From Leptospira sp. WS58.C1 (GTDB lineage Bacteria > Spirochaetota > Leptospiria > Leptospirales > Leptospiraceae): a stretch of 64,000 nucleotides of DNA. The position numbers were made by a program, and so were the translations under genes. The notes under the pieces were generated by a model, which worked only from the letters and a program-made list of their open reading frames with translations, searched no databases and was not told the DNA's origin. Shown piece by piece: positions 54,072 through 63,673 of the stretch. The DNA is taken from assembly GCF_040833995.1 (NCBI RefSeq), contig NZ_CP162137.1, forward strand, positions 434,001 through 498,000, given 5' to 3'. The first letter of the stretch is position 1. Each line of letters opens with the position of its first letter.

Positions 54072-55198
54072 ATTTTTATTTAAATGTATATTCGAAAACC
54101 AATTTCAAAATAGATGTTCTTGTAATCATTACTTTTACCGTATTTCTCCTCGTATTCTTACTGGATAAGAGGAGGTTTATTTTTTCTAAAGAATGGGAGC
54201 TTTCCTTTTATAAAAGAATTCTAATTCTTACATTGATCTATTTGGCTCTTGCGTCTACTGTTCCCTTCTTTTTGGATATAAGTTCTTTTATCCGGGTCAG
54301 GATCGCTTGGACTGTTTTGACAATTGCACTTCCCATATTAGGTCTTGTGCATTTTGTATTTTCCAAAAGAATTATTTTCTTATTCGTTTCTATTTCCTTA
54401 GTTTTTATCAAATTTTATTCAGAAGTATGGGAGCCGAATTTTCTAGATGTGGAACGTATTCGAATCCAATCGGAGAAGATACATTCTCCCATAAAGATTG
54501 TACATATTTCGGATCTACAGACGGACGATATTCGAGATCTACATTTGGAAGTTAGGGAAGAAGCGAATCGTTTTCAACCCGATCTTATTTTGTTTACGGG
54601 AGATGTGATGAATCATTCCTCCTTGTATCCGATCGTAACTTCATATTTAAAAGAATTCAAAAGTAATAATGGATTCTATTTTGTTACCGGAGATGTGGAT
54701 CATATCTTACGCCATACCGATTTTTATTCTAAATCCGGATCCGTTCTTTTGGATCGTAAATCTAAAGTTCTCCGGATCGGAAAAAATAAGATCGGTTTGA
54801 TCGGATTAGGTTTGCCGGATTACAGGAACAAAACTTTGATCTGGAGTTTGAAAAGAGAGATCCCGGAAGATATTTATTCTATTATGATCAGCCATTATCC
54901 TGATTCCGTTTTGCACCAACCGAATGAAAAAGTGGATCTGATTTTGGCGGGACATACGCATGGCGGACAGGTGCAAGTCCCGTTTTTTGGACCTATTTTA
55001 ACTCTTTCCAGAGTTCCTCGCCATATAGCAGCCGGCGGTTTGAACACGTATGAAAATACGGATATTATAGTCAGTAGAGGTTTAGGGGCAGAAGGTCATG
55101 TGGCTCCAAGAATTCGATTCGGTGCAAGACCTCATTTGATTTTGTTGGAGCTTCTACCAGCAAATTCCGCAAAAGAAACCGTAAAAAACGGGATCTAA
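54068..55198 (+). CDS. Calcineurin-like metallophosphoesterase with membrane part
   Basis: 376 residues from the ATG at 54068, coupled by 4-bp overlap to the transporter. Four N-terminal transmembrane segments precede the phosphoesterase domain: VHISDLQTDDI, ILFTGDVMNHS, GDVDH, ISHYPDS and LAGHTHGGQVQVP. The first and third motifs differ from the usual DxH and GNHD (DLQ and GDVD), so the metal site may be altered. It ends in a Lys-rich, possibly cytoplasmic tail. Substrate unknown; the family includes membrane nucleotide and lipid phosphoesterases. Confidence 0.8.
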   Translation: MNFYLNVYSKTNFKIDVLVIITFTVFLLVFLLDKRRFIFSKEWELSFYKRILILTLIYLALASTVPFFLDISSFIRVRIAWTVLTIALPILGLVHFVFSKRIIFLFVSISLVFIKFYSEVWEPNFLDVERIRIQSEKIHSPIKIVHISDLQTDDIRDLHLEVREEANRFQPDLILFTGDVMNHSSLYPIVTSYLKEFKSNNGFYFVTGDVDHILRHTDFYSKSGSVLLDRKSKVLRIGKNKIGLIGLGLPDYRNKTLIWSLKREIPEDIYSIMISHYPDSVLHQPNEKVDLILAGHTHGGQVQVPFFGPILTLSRVPRHIAAGGLNTYENTDIIVSRGLGAEGHVAPRIRFGARPHLILLELLPANSAKETVKNGI

Positions 55199-55226
55199 AA
55201 TTTATTGAGAAAAGGTCCGATCCGAT

Positions 55227-56282
55227 ATGCGGCTAACGTCAGTCCTTCTATTCTGTTTGCTTGCGTTTTTTATCACCTGCCAATCCGTAACCGTAGAATA
55301 TCCTATGTATCCTTCCACAAAAGAGGGAAGGGACTTAAAACAATTCTTAAACGGGGTGAAGACAGTCGCATTTTCTCTGGAACCTATGAATTCCGAAATC
55401 TGGATCCACGAAAGTAATCGTTCTTTCGTGTTGTTGGTTCCTAGGAAATTGTATGAAAGTATATCTAAAGATTCTTATTTTAAAGTTTTAGACCTGAAAG
55501 ATAGACCGGATGTTCTGGAAGAAAAAGATCTTTCGATAGAAGGGATACAAAAGAACAGGAAGAAGATCGGAGAAGTTTTGGACGTGGATGCAGTCTTATA
55601 TGTTTCCGTCAGAGAACCCGAGTCCCAATGTTATGTAGAGAGAAAAATGGATTATCTTGCTCTTGGAATGGCTGTTCTTAGGGTAGCTGCCGCAGGAAAG
55701 GATAGAAACAGGCAATTGAGTCGAGCAGCGGCTTCTCTGGTTGAGGATCCGATCATAAAACCTACAGGTGTTCGAAAAGTTTTTATTCCTATAGAAGCGA
55801 ATTTGATCCGGATAGATTCCGGAGAGATGATGAAAACCGTCATCAGTAAACCTTCTATCATATATAACGGTGTGGGAGACGTTAGTTGTCCTAGTATACT
55901 TCCTTCTCTTTCCACTGCGTTAGATGAATCTATTTCCGAAATTCAAAGAAAACTTTCTCCAAGAGTCGAATCGGAAGATATTTCGATTTTTACGGAAGAC
56001 GAAAATCCGGAAGTAGAAGCGCTTCTTTTGGAAGGATACGAAGAGATTACCGGAGAAAATCCGAATTTCCAAAGAGCTAAGATCGCTTGGGAAAAAGCGG
56101 ATCAAAAGGCAAAAGGAAAATCTTGGGCAGCGAAAGCGAATTTAGCTACGTATTATTTTTCGGAAGGGGATTACCAAAAGGCGATCAAATTTTACGATGA
56201 AGCCATCCGTTTAGGCGGCCCGGAAGATGATTATCTAAAAGAGCTGAAGGAATTGATGGCGCCTCCTCCGGTCCCGGAATAA
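55227..56282 (+). CDS. LipL41-family lipoprotein
   Basis: 351 residues. Signal peptide with lipobox FFITC (Cys18). From memory of L. interrogans LipL41, the match runs along the full length: VEYPMYPSTKEGRDL, SYFKVLDLKDRPDVL, KPTGVRKVFIPIEANLIRID read in two parts, IIYNGVGDVSCP and, at the C-terminus, SWAAKANLATYYFSEGDYQKAIKFY, a TPR-like helical pair. LipL41 is an abundant outer-membrane lipoprotein that binds haem in oligomeric form. The level of divergence leaves ortholog or paralog open. The usual downstream partner lep is not present; a toxin-antitoxin pair follows instead. Confidence 0.8.
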   Translation: MRLTSVLLFCLLAFFITCQSVTVEYPMYPSTKEGRDLKQFLNGVKTVAFSLEPMNSEIWIHESNRSFVLLVPRKLYESISKDSYFKVLDLKDRPDVLEEKDLSIEGIQKNRKKIGEVLDVDAVLYVSVREPESQCYVERKMDYLALGMAVLRVAAAGKDRNRQLSRAAASLVEDPIIKPTGVRKVFIPIEANLIRIDSGEMMKTVISKPSIIYNGVGDVSCPSILPSLSTALDESISEIQRKLSPRVESEDISIFTEDENPEVEALLLEGYEEITGENPNFQRAKIAWEKADQKAKGKSWAAKANLATYYFSEGDYQKAIKFYDEAIRLGGPEDDYLKELKELMAPPPVPE

Positions 56283-56355
56283 AAATTCTAGTAAAAGTAT
56301 GAAAAAATATTATTTATTTCTATGATTTTGTCATGTCCAATTGGTATATTGGCGT

Positions 56356-56709
56356 GTGAGTGAAATTGAAAAGAATTTTCAAGCACCGTACTTTGAACTA
56401 AATCAAATTAAAGAAGTTCTTTCTAAGTGGGAAGAGTATTTCAGAATCACGAATAGAGCCTTAATCGATGCGTCTAGTTTGTTTGATTTGGACATAGATA
56501 AAATCAAGGAAGTTATTCTATCACTTGAAGATAGCGAATTTCAATTTGGACATTTGACTGAGAAGACAAAAGGAAAAAACGGATTGGCTTTCGACGTATA
56601 TAGAAAGAAAATTCAGGGCGCGCACTTTGACGCGTATATTAAATTAAGCTTGGATGACCGGGGATTTGCAGTAATCGCACAGATCATTTCCTTTCATGAG
56701 TATAAGTGA
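56356..56709 (+). CDS. mqsR: MqsR-family toxin
   Basis: 117 residues from the GTG at 56356; a TTG at 56341 is also possible and neither has a clear ribosome binding site. A RelE-like fold of the MqsR type: YFELNQIKEVLSKW, RALIDASSLFDLDIDKIKEVIL read in two parts, LEDSEFQFGHLTEK and AYIKLSLDDRGFAVI. MqsR is an mRNA interferase that cuts at GCU in Escherichia coli; the specificity here is unknown. Toxin before antitoxin is the usual order of mqsRA. AT-richer than its neighbours. Confidence 0.8.
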   Translation: MSEIEKNFQAPYFELNQIKEVLSKWEEYFRITNRALIDASSLFDLDIDKIKEVILSLEDSEFQFGHLTEKTKGKNGLAFDVYRKKIQGAHFDAYIKLSLDDRGFAVIAQIISFHEYK

Positions 56710-56726
56710 GATGGAGAAGAAGATAA

Positions 56727-57344
56727 ATGAGGGATAAATTATTTAAAGATTGTCCGGTATGCGGTACGATTGGTTCTATGGAAAATAGAATTTCGCAGTC
56801 CTTAAAAATTTCGAGTCCTAGAACAGGACCTTTCACAGTGCGTGGATTGAGCGGTCAATATTGTAAGGTTTGTGGAGAAGGTTTTTTGGATATTAAATCT
56901 ATAAAAATCCTGAAAATTTCTCGGGCTAGAAAAATAGCAGAAGCTGATTCTCTAATTACCCCCGCCGCTAAAATTTTATCTATTGAAAGTATAGCTCAAA
57001 AAACGGGTATTAAAAAGCAGAATCTTTTTACTATGATCCATGAAGGCGCTTTACCATATGTAATTGATGGAGAAGGTAAGGAGCGTGCTACTTTGGAGAC
57101 TTTAAAGGCCGCTATTCTTTATAAGAAAAAACGGGCCGTTAAAGTAAGAGCAAATATAGGTAAAAGAATTAAAATAGGAGTCCTTAAAGCAAATTCAGGA
57201 AAGACTTTATTAAAAGAGCCCAGCGGAAATTTTAACGTACTTTCTAAATCGAATTATGTTCGAAGTTCGGAAAATAAGAACCCTATAAGTTCTTCTAAAA
57301 AAAAGTCAGTCCCCTCTAAAAAATCAGGTTCGGCCAAAAAATAG
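56727..57344 (+). CDS. mqsA: MqsA-like antitoxin with a Lys-rich tail
   Basis: 205 residues, 17 bp after the toxin. The N-terminal YgiT-type zinc finger has Cys9, Cys12, Cys46 and Cys49 (DCPVCG and YCKVCG). The second part (about 80-130, SIAQKTGIKKQNLFTMIHEG) is an excisionase/MerR-like helix-turn-helix in place of the XRE type of E. coli MqsA. The last 75 residues are a Lys/Ser-rich basic tail not usual in the family. It probably neutralises MqsR and represses the pair. Confidence 0.8.
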   Translation: MRDKLFKDCPVCGTIGSMENRISQSLKISSPRTGPFTVRGLSGQYCKVCGEGFLDIKSIKILKISRARKIAEADSLITPAAKILSIESIAQKTGIKKQNLFTMIHEGALPYVIDGEGKERATLETLKAAILYKKKRAVKVRANIGKRIKIGVLKANSGKTLLKEPSGNFNVLSKSNYVRSSENKNPISSSKKKSVPSKKSGSAKK

Positions 57345-57371
57345 TCCGAAGTAAACTTTTAAGAAAAATAA

Positions 57372-58559
57372 TTACCCTCTTCCTTTTTCTCCTCTTCGTA
57401 AGAAAGCGGGAATATCATAATCTTCTTTCATGTTTCCGGAAGGATTTTTAGACTTAAGAGTCCTGTATGCTTCCGGATCATTGCTGATCCTTTCCGGTTC
57501 GGTTTTAAAAGTCGGACGCGGCTCTTCCATTTCAGGAAGCCCTACCACTTTTCTTTGAGGTTGGGATTGTGACTTAGGAACAGATCCGATTCCTGCAGCT
57601 CTCTTATTAAACCCGGTTGCGATCACAGTGATACGAATCCTTTTTTCCAAATCAGCGTCTTCCGTCAAACCGATGATGATATTTGCGTTAGGATCCACTT
57701 GAGAAGTGATGATCTGAGATACTTCGTTCCAATCGGAAATTGTAAGATCGGTTCCTCCTGTAACATTGATCAAAAGAGAAGTTGCTCCTGCAATAGAACG
57801 AGAATCCAATAATGCATTATCGATGGCAAAGTTCACGGCTTCTGAGACTTTGTTTTCTCCGTAACCTTCTCCTACTCCCATGACCGCGTCGCCGGTATCT
57901 CTCATGATCGCTTTTACATCCGCGAAGTCCACATTGATGATACCCGGATTATTAACGATATCGCTAATCCCTCTCACCGCATTCAAAAGAATGTCGTCTA
58001 TCACTCTGAATGCTTGGTCGATCGGAGTATCTCTTTCCACTACTTGGAAGATGGACTCATTATTCACTAAAATTAAAGTATCAACGTAAGAGCGAAGTTG
58101 TTCCACTCCTCTTTTGGCGAGTTCCATTCTTCTTTTTCCTTCGAAAGAAAAAGGGATCGTAACCACTCCGACAACTAGACATTTTTGCTCTTTTGCGATC
58201 TTTGCAACGATCGGTGCGGCCCCTGTTCCGGTTCCGCCTCCCATTCCGGCGGTTACAAAAACCATATCCGCACCTTGGATCACGGATGCGATCTTTTCTC
58301 TGTCTTCTTCTGCAGCTCTTGCGCCTAGTTCAGGGTCGCCACCGGCACCCATTCCTCTTGTAGTCTTGGAACCTAATGCGATCTTATTTTCTATCTCGGA
58401 ACGTTTTAATACCTGTTCGTCGGTATTCATGATGACATATTCCACGCCTCTCAGGCTGGAATTTGCCATTCTAGCGACTGCATTCATTCCGCCGCCGCCG
58501 ATCCCTAAAACTTTAATAATTGCAGGGTTTGATCTATCTTCTTCTTCGAAACGTAACAT
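57372..58559 (-). CDS. ftsZ: Cell division protein FtsZ
   Basis: 395 residues. The tubulin-like GTPase core shows the nucleotide loops [16 protein letters not shown] and the signature [31 protein letters not shown] and a C-terminal tail ending near [10 protein letters not shown], the conserved site that binds FtsA and other partners. It polymerises into the Z-ring at midcell. Starts 11 bp after the ftsA stop; third gene of ftsQ-ftsA-ftsZ. Confidence 0.98.
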   Translation of the reverse strand: MLRFEEEDRSNPAIIKVLGIGGGGMNAVARMANSSLRGVEYVIMNTDEQVLKRSEIENKIALGSKTTRGMGAGGDPELGARAAEEDREKIASVIQGADMVFVTAGMGGGTGTGAAPIVAKIAKEQKCLVVGVVTIPFSFEGKRRMELAKRGVEQLRSYVDTLILVNNESIFQVVERDTPIDQAFRVIDDILLNAVRGISDIVNNPGIINVDFADVKAIMRDTGDAVMGVGEGYGENKVSEAVNFAIDNALLDSRSIAGATSLLINVTGGTDLTISDWNEVSQIITSQVDPNANIIIGLTEDADLEKRIRITVIATGFNKRAAGIGSVPKSQSQPQRKVVGLPEMEEPRPTFKTEPERISNDPEAYRTLKSKNPSGNMKEDYDIPAFLRRGEKGRG

Positions 58560-58570
58560 GGTTCACTTCC

Positions 58571-59797
58571 TTAGAGGTTTTCCTCTATCCATCTCCGAAT
58601 TTTTTTCCCCCAGGTTTCGCTTCTATCCTGGGATTTTCTTTCCATGTCCCCTAATCTGGAGGCGTATTTAATAAGCCCTACTGCAGTGGCGAATTCAGGA
58701 GAAGATACTTTATCCGAAAGTCCGGAAAGACCCGCAGGTCTTGCGCGGGTTACCGTTAGACGAAATACGTCTTCTGCCAGACTTTCTATTCCTTCCAGCA
58801 GGCTTCCTCCTCCTGTGAGGATAACTCCTCCGGCAAGAAAGGATTTTTTTCCGGACTTGACGAGTTCCGCATCGACCATCTCAAAAATTTCTCTCATACG
58901 AGGTTCGATTACATGGACTAATTCTTCCCTCAGAACGGTTCTCGCAGGTCTTCCGCTGATAGGAGGGATCTCCACTGTTTCCGTAGGATCTATTTCTTCT
59001 AAAGAACAATGACCGAATCTTTTTTTCACAAGTTCTGCGGTTTCAATCGTGGTTTTTAAGCCGATGGAAAGATCGGAAGTCACATTATAACCGCCGAACG
59101 GGATCACGGAAGAATAGGCAATCCCTCCGTCCACATAAACGATCAGATCGCAGATACCTGCGCCTATATCCAGGACCGCTGTTCCCAGATCTTTTTCTCC
59201 GGAGGTTAAAACAGCATCGGAAGAAGCCAAACTGGAAAGGACCCTCGTCTCCTCCGCAAGGCCGGCTGCTTCAATACATTTTTCTAAATTATGAAGTGCT
59301 GTTAGACCTGCCGTGACTATATGTACTTCCGCTTCTAATCGTACTCCTGTCATTCCGATCGGGTCTTTGATGGAAGTTTGATCGTCTACGGAAAATTCTT
59401 TGGAAAGAACGTGTAAAATTTCCTGGTCCGCGGGAACTCGGACCGCTTGTGCGGCTTCTATCACTCTGACTATATCCGGCTCGGTCACCACTCTATCCCT
59501 ATTGGTGATGGCAACCACTCCTTTGGAATTGTCCGCACGAACGGATTTGCCGGTAACATTTACCACAACATAACCGATCTCTTGGCCGCACATGAGTTCC
59601 GCTTCGCTCACTGCTTCTATGATGGAACGAGTAGTCGCTTCTATATTGATGATGGAACCGTTCTTGATCCCGGAAGAAGGGAACATCCCTGTTCCGATAA
59701 TTTCAGTTTCGTATTCGGAGATAGGGCGTCCTACCACCACTTTTGTAAGTGCTGATCCCAGATCCAGAGAGACTATGATTCTTTCAGAAGATTCCAT
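58571..59797 (-). CDS. ftsA: Cell division protein FtsA
   Basis: 408 residues, actin-like fold. [17 protein letters not shown] (phosphate 1), [18 protein letters not shown] (phosphate 2) and [12 protein letters not shown] (adenosine) are visible. The C-terminus RRWIEENL is an amphipathic membrane-targeting helix. It anchors FtsZ to the membrane. It starts 4 bp after the ftsQ stop. Confidence 0.97.
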   Translation of the reverse strand: MESSERIIVSLDLGSALTKVVVGRPISEYETEIIGTGMFPSSGIKNGSIINIEATTRSIIEAVSEAELMCGQEIGYVVVNVTGKSVRADNSKGVVAITNRDRVVTEPDIVRVIEAAQAVRVPADQEILHVLSKEFSVDDQTSIKDPIGMTGVRLEAEVHIVTAGLTALHNLEKCIEAAGLAEETRVLSSLASSDAVLTSGEKDLGTAVLDIGAGICDLIVYVDGGIAYSSVIPFGGYNVTSDLSIGLKTTIETAELVKKRFGHCSLEEIDPTETVEIPPISGRPARTVLREELVHVIEPRMREIFEMVDAELVKSGKKSFLAGGVILTGGGSLLEGIESLAEDVFRLTVTRARPAGLSGLSDKVSSPEFATAVGLIKYASRLGDMERKSQDRSETWGKKIRRWIEENL

Positions 59798-59801
59798 ATT
59801 C

Positions 59802-60545
59802 TTAATGGTAGACCGCGTCTTCTCCCCGTATGTCCACTAGTTTGGGGCGGACTTTTTCTTTTTCAAGATATGCTAATACAGCGTATAACTTTCTGACCTG
59901 TTCCGTTTGGAATAATGTCCCTACCTGCACACGAACCGGAAGAGGAGTGTCTGCGTAGACAAAAATTTCTCCGTCTTCATGTAAGGATACTTCGGAGATC
60001 CTGGACTTCAGAGCGGGATAAGAACGAAATGCGTTCTCCACGGAAGTGTGAAGGTCCTTGAATGCTGCGCCTACCACTTCTCCTTTTTCTCTGGAGAATG
60101 TCCCGGAAAGAATTGTAAGTCCTTGGCTTCTTACATCATCCATGGAAAGGATCTTAAGTTCGGGATCTATCTCGAAAAGATGACCGTCGGAGTTCACGAG
60201 GTAATTCGGTTTTCTTTCGGTGATCTCTACGAGCAATTGGTCGTCCGTTTTTTTTTCCAAGTGAGCGGATTTGATTCTGGGATGTGAGGTAAGTCGGTGT
60301 TCCATTTGGCCGAGGTCGTAATTTTCGAAAGAGGTTCCCGGTTGGATACCCATGATCTGAACTATTTCTTCCGTTCTAAGAGTTTCGTGTCCTGTCAGTA
60401 TGAGTTTATTCAACTCCTGGGGAAGGGAACCCCTTCTAAATCCCCAGCCTAAAGTGCTAGCCAATAGAAAGAGGAAGGCCAGAAGCCACCAACTCGTTCT
60501 TTTTTGAACGGATTCTTTCAAAAAGTCAATTATATTATGTCTCAT
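59802..60545 (-). CDS. ftsQ: Cell division protein FtsQ (POTRA)
   Basis: 247 residues. One N-terminal transmembrane segment ([18 protein letters not shown]), then a POTRA domain ([20 protein letters not shown] and [21 protein letters not shown]) and the FtsQ/DivIB C-terminal part. It links the Z-ring to periplasmic septal synthesis. First gene of the ftsQAZ run; the MCE gene is divergent, 137 bp away. Confidence 0.9.
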   Translation of the reverse strand: MRHNIIDFLKESVQKRTSWWLLAFLFLLASTLGWGFRRGSLPQELNKLILTGHETLRTEEIVQIMGIQPGTSFENYDLGQMEHRLTSHPRIKSAHLEKKTDDQLLVEITERKPNYLVNSDGHLFEIDPELKILSMDDVRSQGLTILSGTFSREKGEVVGAAFKDLHTSVENAFRSYPALKSRISEVSLHEDGEIFVYADTPLPVRVQVGTLFQTEQVRKLYAVLAYLEKEKVRPKLVDIRGEDAVYH

Positions 60546-60682
60546 AGGCGTTTGGAGAGGGTTTTTTCTTCCTTTCCCTTAGAATTATCGGGAATTTCTC
60601 TAAAAATTAGCCCATCTATTTTTGATTTGTTAGGGATTTAGTTGATCCGAATCCAAAGCCGAAGTTTCTAATAGAAGAAAGT

Positions 60683-61495
60683 ATGAAATTCCCGATCCCT
60701 TCTCCCATACATCTAGGTTTCGTTTTCTTTTGTGCTTTTTTTGTTCTTCTTTACCAATCGGTGATCGAAAGATCCGGTTCCGAAGAAGATTATCCTTATA
60801 CTTTAAAAATTTATTATCCAAAGTCCCAAGGTATACGCCCTGGAACTCCGGTCAGTATTTTAGGACTGGAAAGAGGGATCGTAAGAGAAGTGGATGTGGT
60901 TGGGATCGAAGAAGTTCCCGACAAAAGATTTTTGGATAAGAACAGGACAAAGGCGGTAGAGATCACGATCCGCCTAGCTGAACCTATCACACTGTATTCA
61001 AATTACGATATAAGTTTTAGGACTGCTACCGTACTTTCCGGAAGGACCATCGACATCAATCCTGGAAACGCTGAGGAAGATTCCAAGCAGGCGTTTTTTA
61101 AACCTACATACAAGGAAGAAGACGGTTTTCGTCCAGACTTCGCTCCTTCCGCCAGATACTATGACGACTTTTTTGCGGCTTCCACCGGCGTGATCCGAGA
61201 GAATAAAGAAGATATCAATCTGCTATTCGGGAACTTAAAAGAGATCTCTTACAAACTCAACGGAACTAGCGGATCGGTCCCTAGGTTTATCAACGATATA
61301 GATACGTACGACAACCTAGCCGAAACTTTGACGGACATGAGAATTTTAGGAGATGATGCCAGAAGGTACGTGGAAGGATACCGTAAGATGGAAAGAAGTG
61401 CACCTATTCCATTCTCCATTAATCTGTACAGAAGGACCACTTTGATTGGGGACATTTCCAGCGATTTCTATCTGGACCGACTTAAACCTCCTTGA
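60683..61495 (+). CDS. MCE/MlaD-domain protein
   Basis: 270 residues. N-terminal anchor (GFVFFCAFFVLLYQS) and an MCE domain, with LKIYYPKSQGIRPGTPVSILGLERG read in two parts and DISFRTATVLSGRTIDINPG. Such domains form periplasmic tubes in lipid transport (Mla, Pqi, Let). The gene stands alone, without mlaE, mlaF or other Mla partners in the window. A coiled tail from about residue 180 may oligomerise. Transport of phospholipids is inferred from the family. Confidence 0.82.
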   Translation: MKFPIPSPIHLGFVFFCAFFVLLYQSVIERSGSEEDYPYTLKIYYPKSQGIRPGTPVSILGLERGIVREVDVVGIEEVPDKRFLDKNRTKAVEITIRLAEPITLYSNYDISFRTATVLSGRTIDINPGNAEEDSKQAFFKPTYKEEDGFRPDFAPSARYYDDFFAASTGVIRENKEDINLLFGNLKEISYKLNGTSGSVPRFINDIDTYDNLAETLTDMRILGDDARRYVEGYRKMERSAPIPFSINLYRRTTLIGDISSDFYLDRLKPP

Positions 61496-61538
61496 AAAGA
61501 CAAGGACAAACTAAGCCGTCCTGCCGATCCTAGTATCT

Positions 61539-62642
61539 ATGAAAGTCGCAGTGATCCATGATTGGCTGAACGGAATGAGGGGTGGAGAGATCGTACTCGA
61601 TTCCATCCTGAAAGTATTTCCGGATGCCGATCTATTTACCCTTTTTTATGAAAAAGGAAAATTAAACGAAAGGATCGAAAACAGAAGGATCATAACCGCA
61701 TTCACCGATAGGCTCCCTTTCAAGTCCAAATACCGTTGGTATCTTCCTTTATTTCCGACCGCAATCGAATCCTTGGATCTTCGAGGGTATGATCTGATAG
61801 TATCTTCTTCTCATTGTGTTGCAAAAGGTGTGATCCCCGATCCTGATGCGATCCATATTAGTTATGTACATTCTCCAATGAGATACGTTTGGGATTTGTA
61901 CTATGATTATTTTCCCGCCAGAAGCGGATTGAAGTTTTTTGCCTTCCAATTTGTTTCCAATTATCTTCGTACCTGGGACTCCGTTTCTTCCAATAGAGTG
62001 GATTCTTTTTTATGCAACTCGGAATTCGTTTCCAGAAGGATCCAAAAGTTTTATAGAAGGAATTCCAAGGTAGTTTATCCTCCTTGTTTGCCAAAAGGGT
62101 TTAAGGTTAAAACTGAGAAGAAGGAAAATTTCGATCTGATCGTTTCCGCATTTGCTCCATATAAACGGATCGATTTGGCAATAGAGGCATACAGAAAGAA
62201 CGGGAGACCTCTAAAAATTTTAGGAAGCGGCCAAGAATATAAGAAACTCGTAAAAGAACTTCCGCCGAATGTGGAGATCTTGCCTCATAGGCCAAGGAAT
62301 GAAGTGCAAGAGTATATGGCCAAGGCCAAAACATTCATTTTTCCCGGAATGGAAGATTTCGGGATCGCACCGGTTGAAGCGCAAGGCTATTGTACCCCTG
62401 TTTTGGCATTTGGAAAGGGAGGAGCCTTAGAGACGGTGGTCTCCGGAAAGACCGGGCTATTCTTCCGAGAGCAAACGGTCGAAGCATTGAACGCTAGCTT
62501 AGAGGAATCCGACCGAAAAGAATGGAAATCCAAGGACTTTCAGGCCTCGGTAAACCGTTTTACGGAGGAAAAATTCATCATCCAAATCCAAAAGACGGTC
62601 GAGACTATAAACAAGAACTCTGGAAAAAGGAGGGGCGTTTGA
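61539..62642 (+). CDS. Glycosyltransferase, GT4-like
   Basis: 367 residues. GT-B fold: HDWLNGMRGGEIVLDSILKVFPDADLFTLF at the start is read in two parts; the second half has VSAFAPYKRIDLAIEAY, LKILGSGQEYKKL and EDFGIAPVEAQGYCTPVLAFGKGGALE read in two parts, with the usual donor-sugar EX7E pattern. It transfers sugar from a nucleotide donor, probably to a surface glycan or exopolysaccharide. Its stop overlaps the flbD TTG start (TTGA). Confidence 0.88.
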   Translation: MKVAVIHDWLNGMRGGEIVLDSILKVFPDADLFTLFYEKGKLNERIENRRIITAFTDRLPFKSKYRWYLPLFPTAIESLDLRGYDLIVSSSHCVAKGVIPDPDAIHISYVHSPMRYVWDLYYDYFPARSGLKFFAFQFVSNYLRTWDSVSSNRVDSFLCNSEFVSRRIQKFYRRNSKVVYPPCLPKGFKVKTEKKENFDLIVSAFAPYKRIDLAIEAYRKNGRPLKILGSGQEYKKLVKELPPNVEILPHRPRNEVQEYMAKAKTFIFPGMEDFGIAPVEAQGYCTPVLAFGKGGALETVVSGKTGLFFREQTVEALNASLEESDRKEWKSKDFQASVNRFTEEKFIIQIQKTVETINKNSGKRRGV

Positions 62643-62863
62643 TTACTTTACATAGATTGAAAGGAAATGAATTCGTTCTAAACGCCTCTCATATAGAATG
62701 TATCGAGGCCAATCCGGATACAACGATCACTTTGTCTAATGATAGAAAATATGTGGTCCAAGAAAGTATACCTGAAGTGATCGAAAAAATTTTGGAGTTC
62801 AAAAAACGAGTGCTGGTGTTTCCTTTTGGTTCCGCGCCGGATCAATTTAAGAGGGCAGATTAA
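62639..62863 (+). CDS. flbD: Flagellar protein FlbD
   Basis: 74 residues from the TTG at 62639, with a strong GGAGG 5 bases upstream. ITLHRLKGNEFVLNASHIECIEANPDTTITL is read in two parts and is the FlbD family pattern, ending VIEKILEFKKRV. A small cytoplasmic flagellar protein of unclear exact role, always near motA/motB in spirochaetes. Start overlaps the glycosyltransferase stop; motA follows 6 bp after its stop. Confidence 0.9.
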   Translation: MITLHRLKGNEFVLNASHIECIEANPDTTITLSNDRKYVVQESIPEVIEKILEFKKRVLVFPFGSAPDQFKRAD

Positions 62864-62869
62864 ACTACA

Positions 62870-63652
62870 ATGGATATAGCTACAATCATAGGCTTCGGCT
62901 CCGCAATCGTAGTATTCACTTTCGGGGTTCTTTCCGCCGGACTAAATCCGATCGATATTGTGGACGTGCCTTCCGTATTGATCACATTCGGAGGAGCGAC
63001 CGCTTGTACGGTTATGGCGGTCCCTTGGCAAAATACCTTAGACTTGGGAAAGGTAACTCGTAAGGCTTTTAGAGAAGAAAAAAGCGACCTCATAGGACTT
63101 ATAAAAACTTTAGTATCCTTCTCCGAGAAAGCAAGAAGAGAGGGTCTACTCGCTTTGGAAGACGACGTGAACGAACTTCCGGAAGAATTTTTAAGAAAGG
63201 GAATCACCCTGGTCGTGGACGGTACAGACCCGGAACTTGTTCGGAATATTATGGAAACCGAAATGAGTAATATTGCCTCCAGACATAATGCCGGAAAATC
63301 CTGGTGGGAAAACTGGGGAGCTCTTGCTCCCGCATTCGGGATGATTGGAACTCTGATCGGATTGGTCCAAATGTTGAAGAACCTCGGATCGGGAGACGCG
63401 AGTGCGATCGGAACGGGAATGGCGGCCGCATTGATCACCACATTGTACGGATCCATGGGGGCGAATATCATAGCTATTCCCATTATGAAAAAGCTCATGC
63501 GTAAATCCTCGGACGAACTATTAATAAGACAGATCATGATAGAAGGTACACTCTCCATCCAATCCGGGGATAACCCTCGTATCGTGAAAGATAAACTCGC
63601 AAGTTATCTGCCACCTGGCGAACGCGGCGTATTAAAAGACGAAAACGATTAA
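62870..63652 (+). CDS. motA: Flagellar motor stator protein MotA
   Basis: 260 residues with four transmembrane segments: IIGFGSAIVVFTFGVLSAGL, IDIVDVPSVLITFGGATAC, WGALAPAFGMIGTLIGLVQML and ITTLYGSMGANIIAIPIMKK. The cytoplasmic loop around REGLLALEDDVNELPEEF carries the charged residues that act on the rotor. It forms the proton-driven stator with MotB, here turning the periplasmic flagella of a spirochaete. Confidence 0.96.
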   Translation: MDIATIIGFGSAIVVFTFGVLSAGLNPIDIVDVPSVLITFGGATACTVMAVPWQNTLDLGKVTRKAFREEKSDLIGLIKTLVSFSEKARREGLLALEDDVNELPEEFLRKGITLVVDGTDPELVRNIMETEMSNIASRHNAGKSWWENWGALAPAFGMIGTLIGLVQMLKNLGSGDASAIGTGMAAALITTLYGSMGANIIAIPIMKKLMRKSSDELLIRQIMIEGTLSIQSGDNPRIVKDKLASYLPPGERGVLKDEND

Positions 63653-63673
63653 GATTTATTTCGGTAGAAGAAT

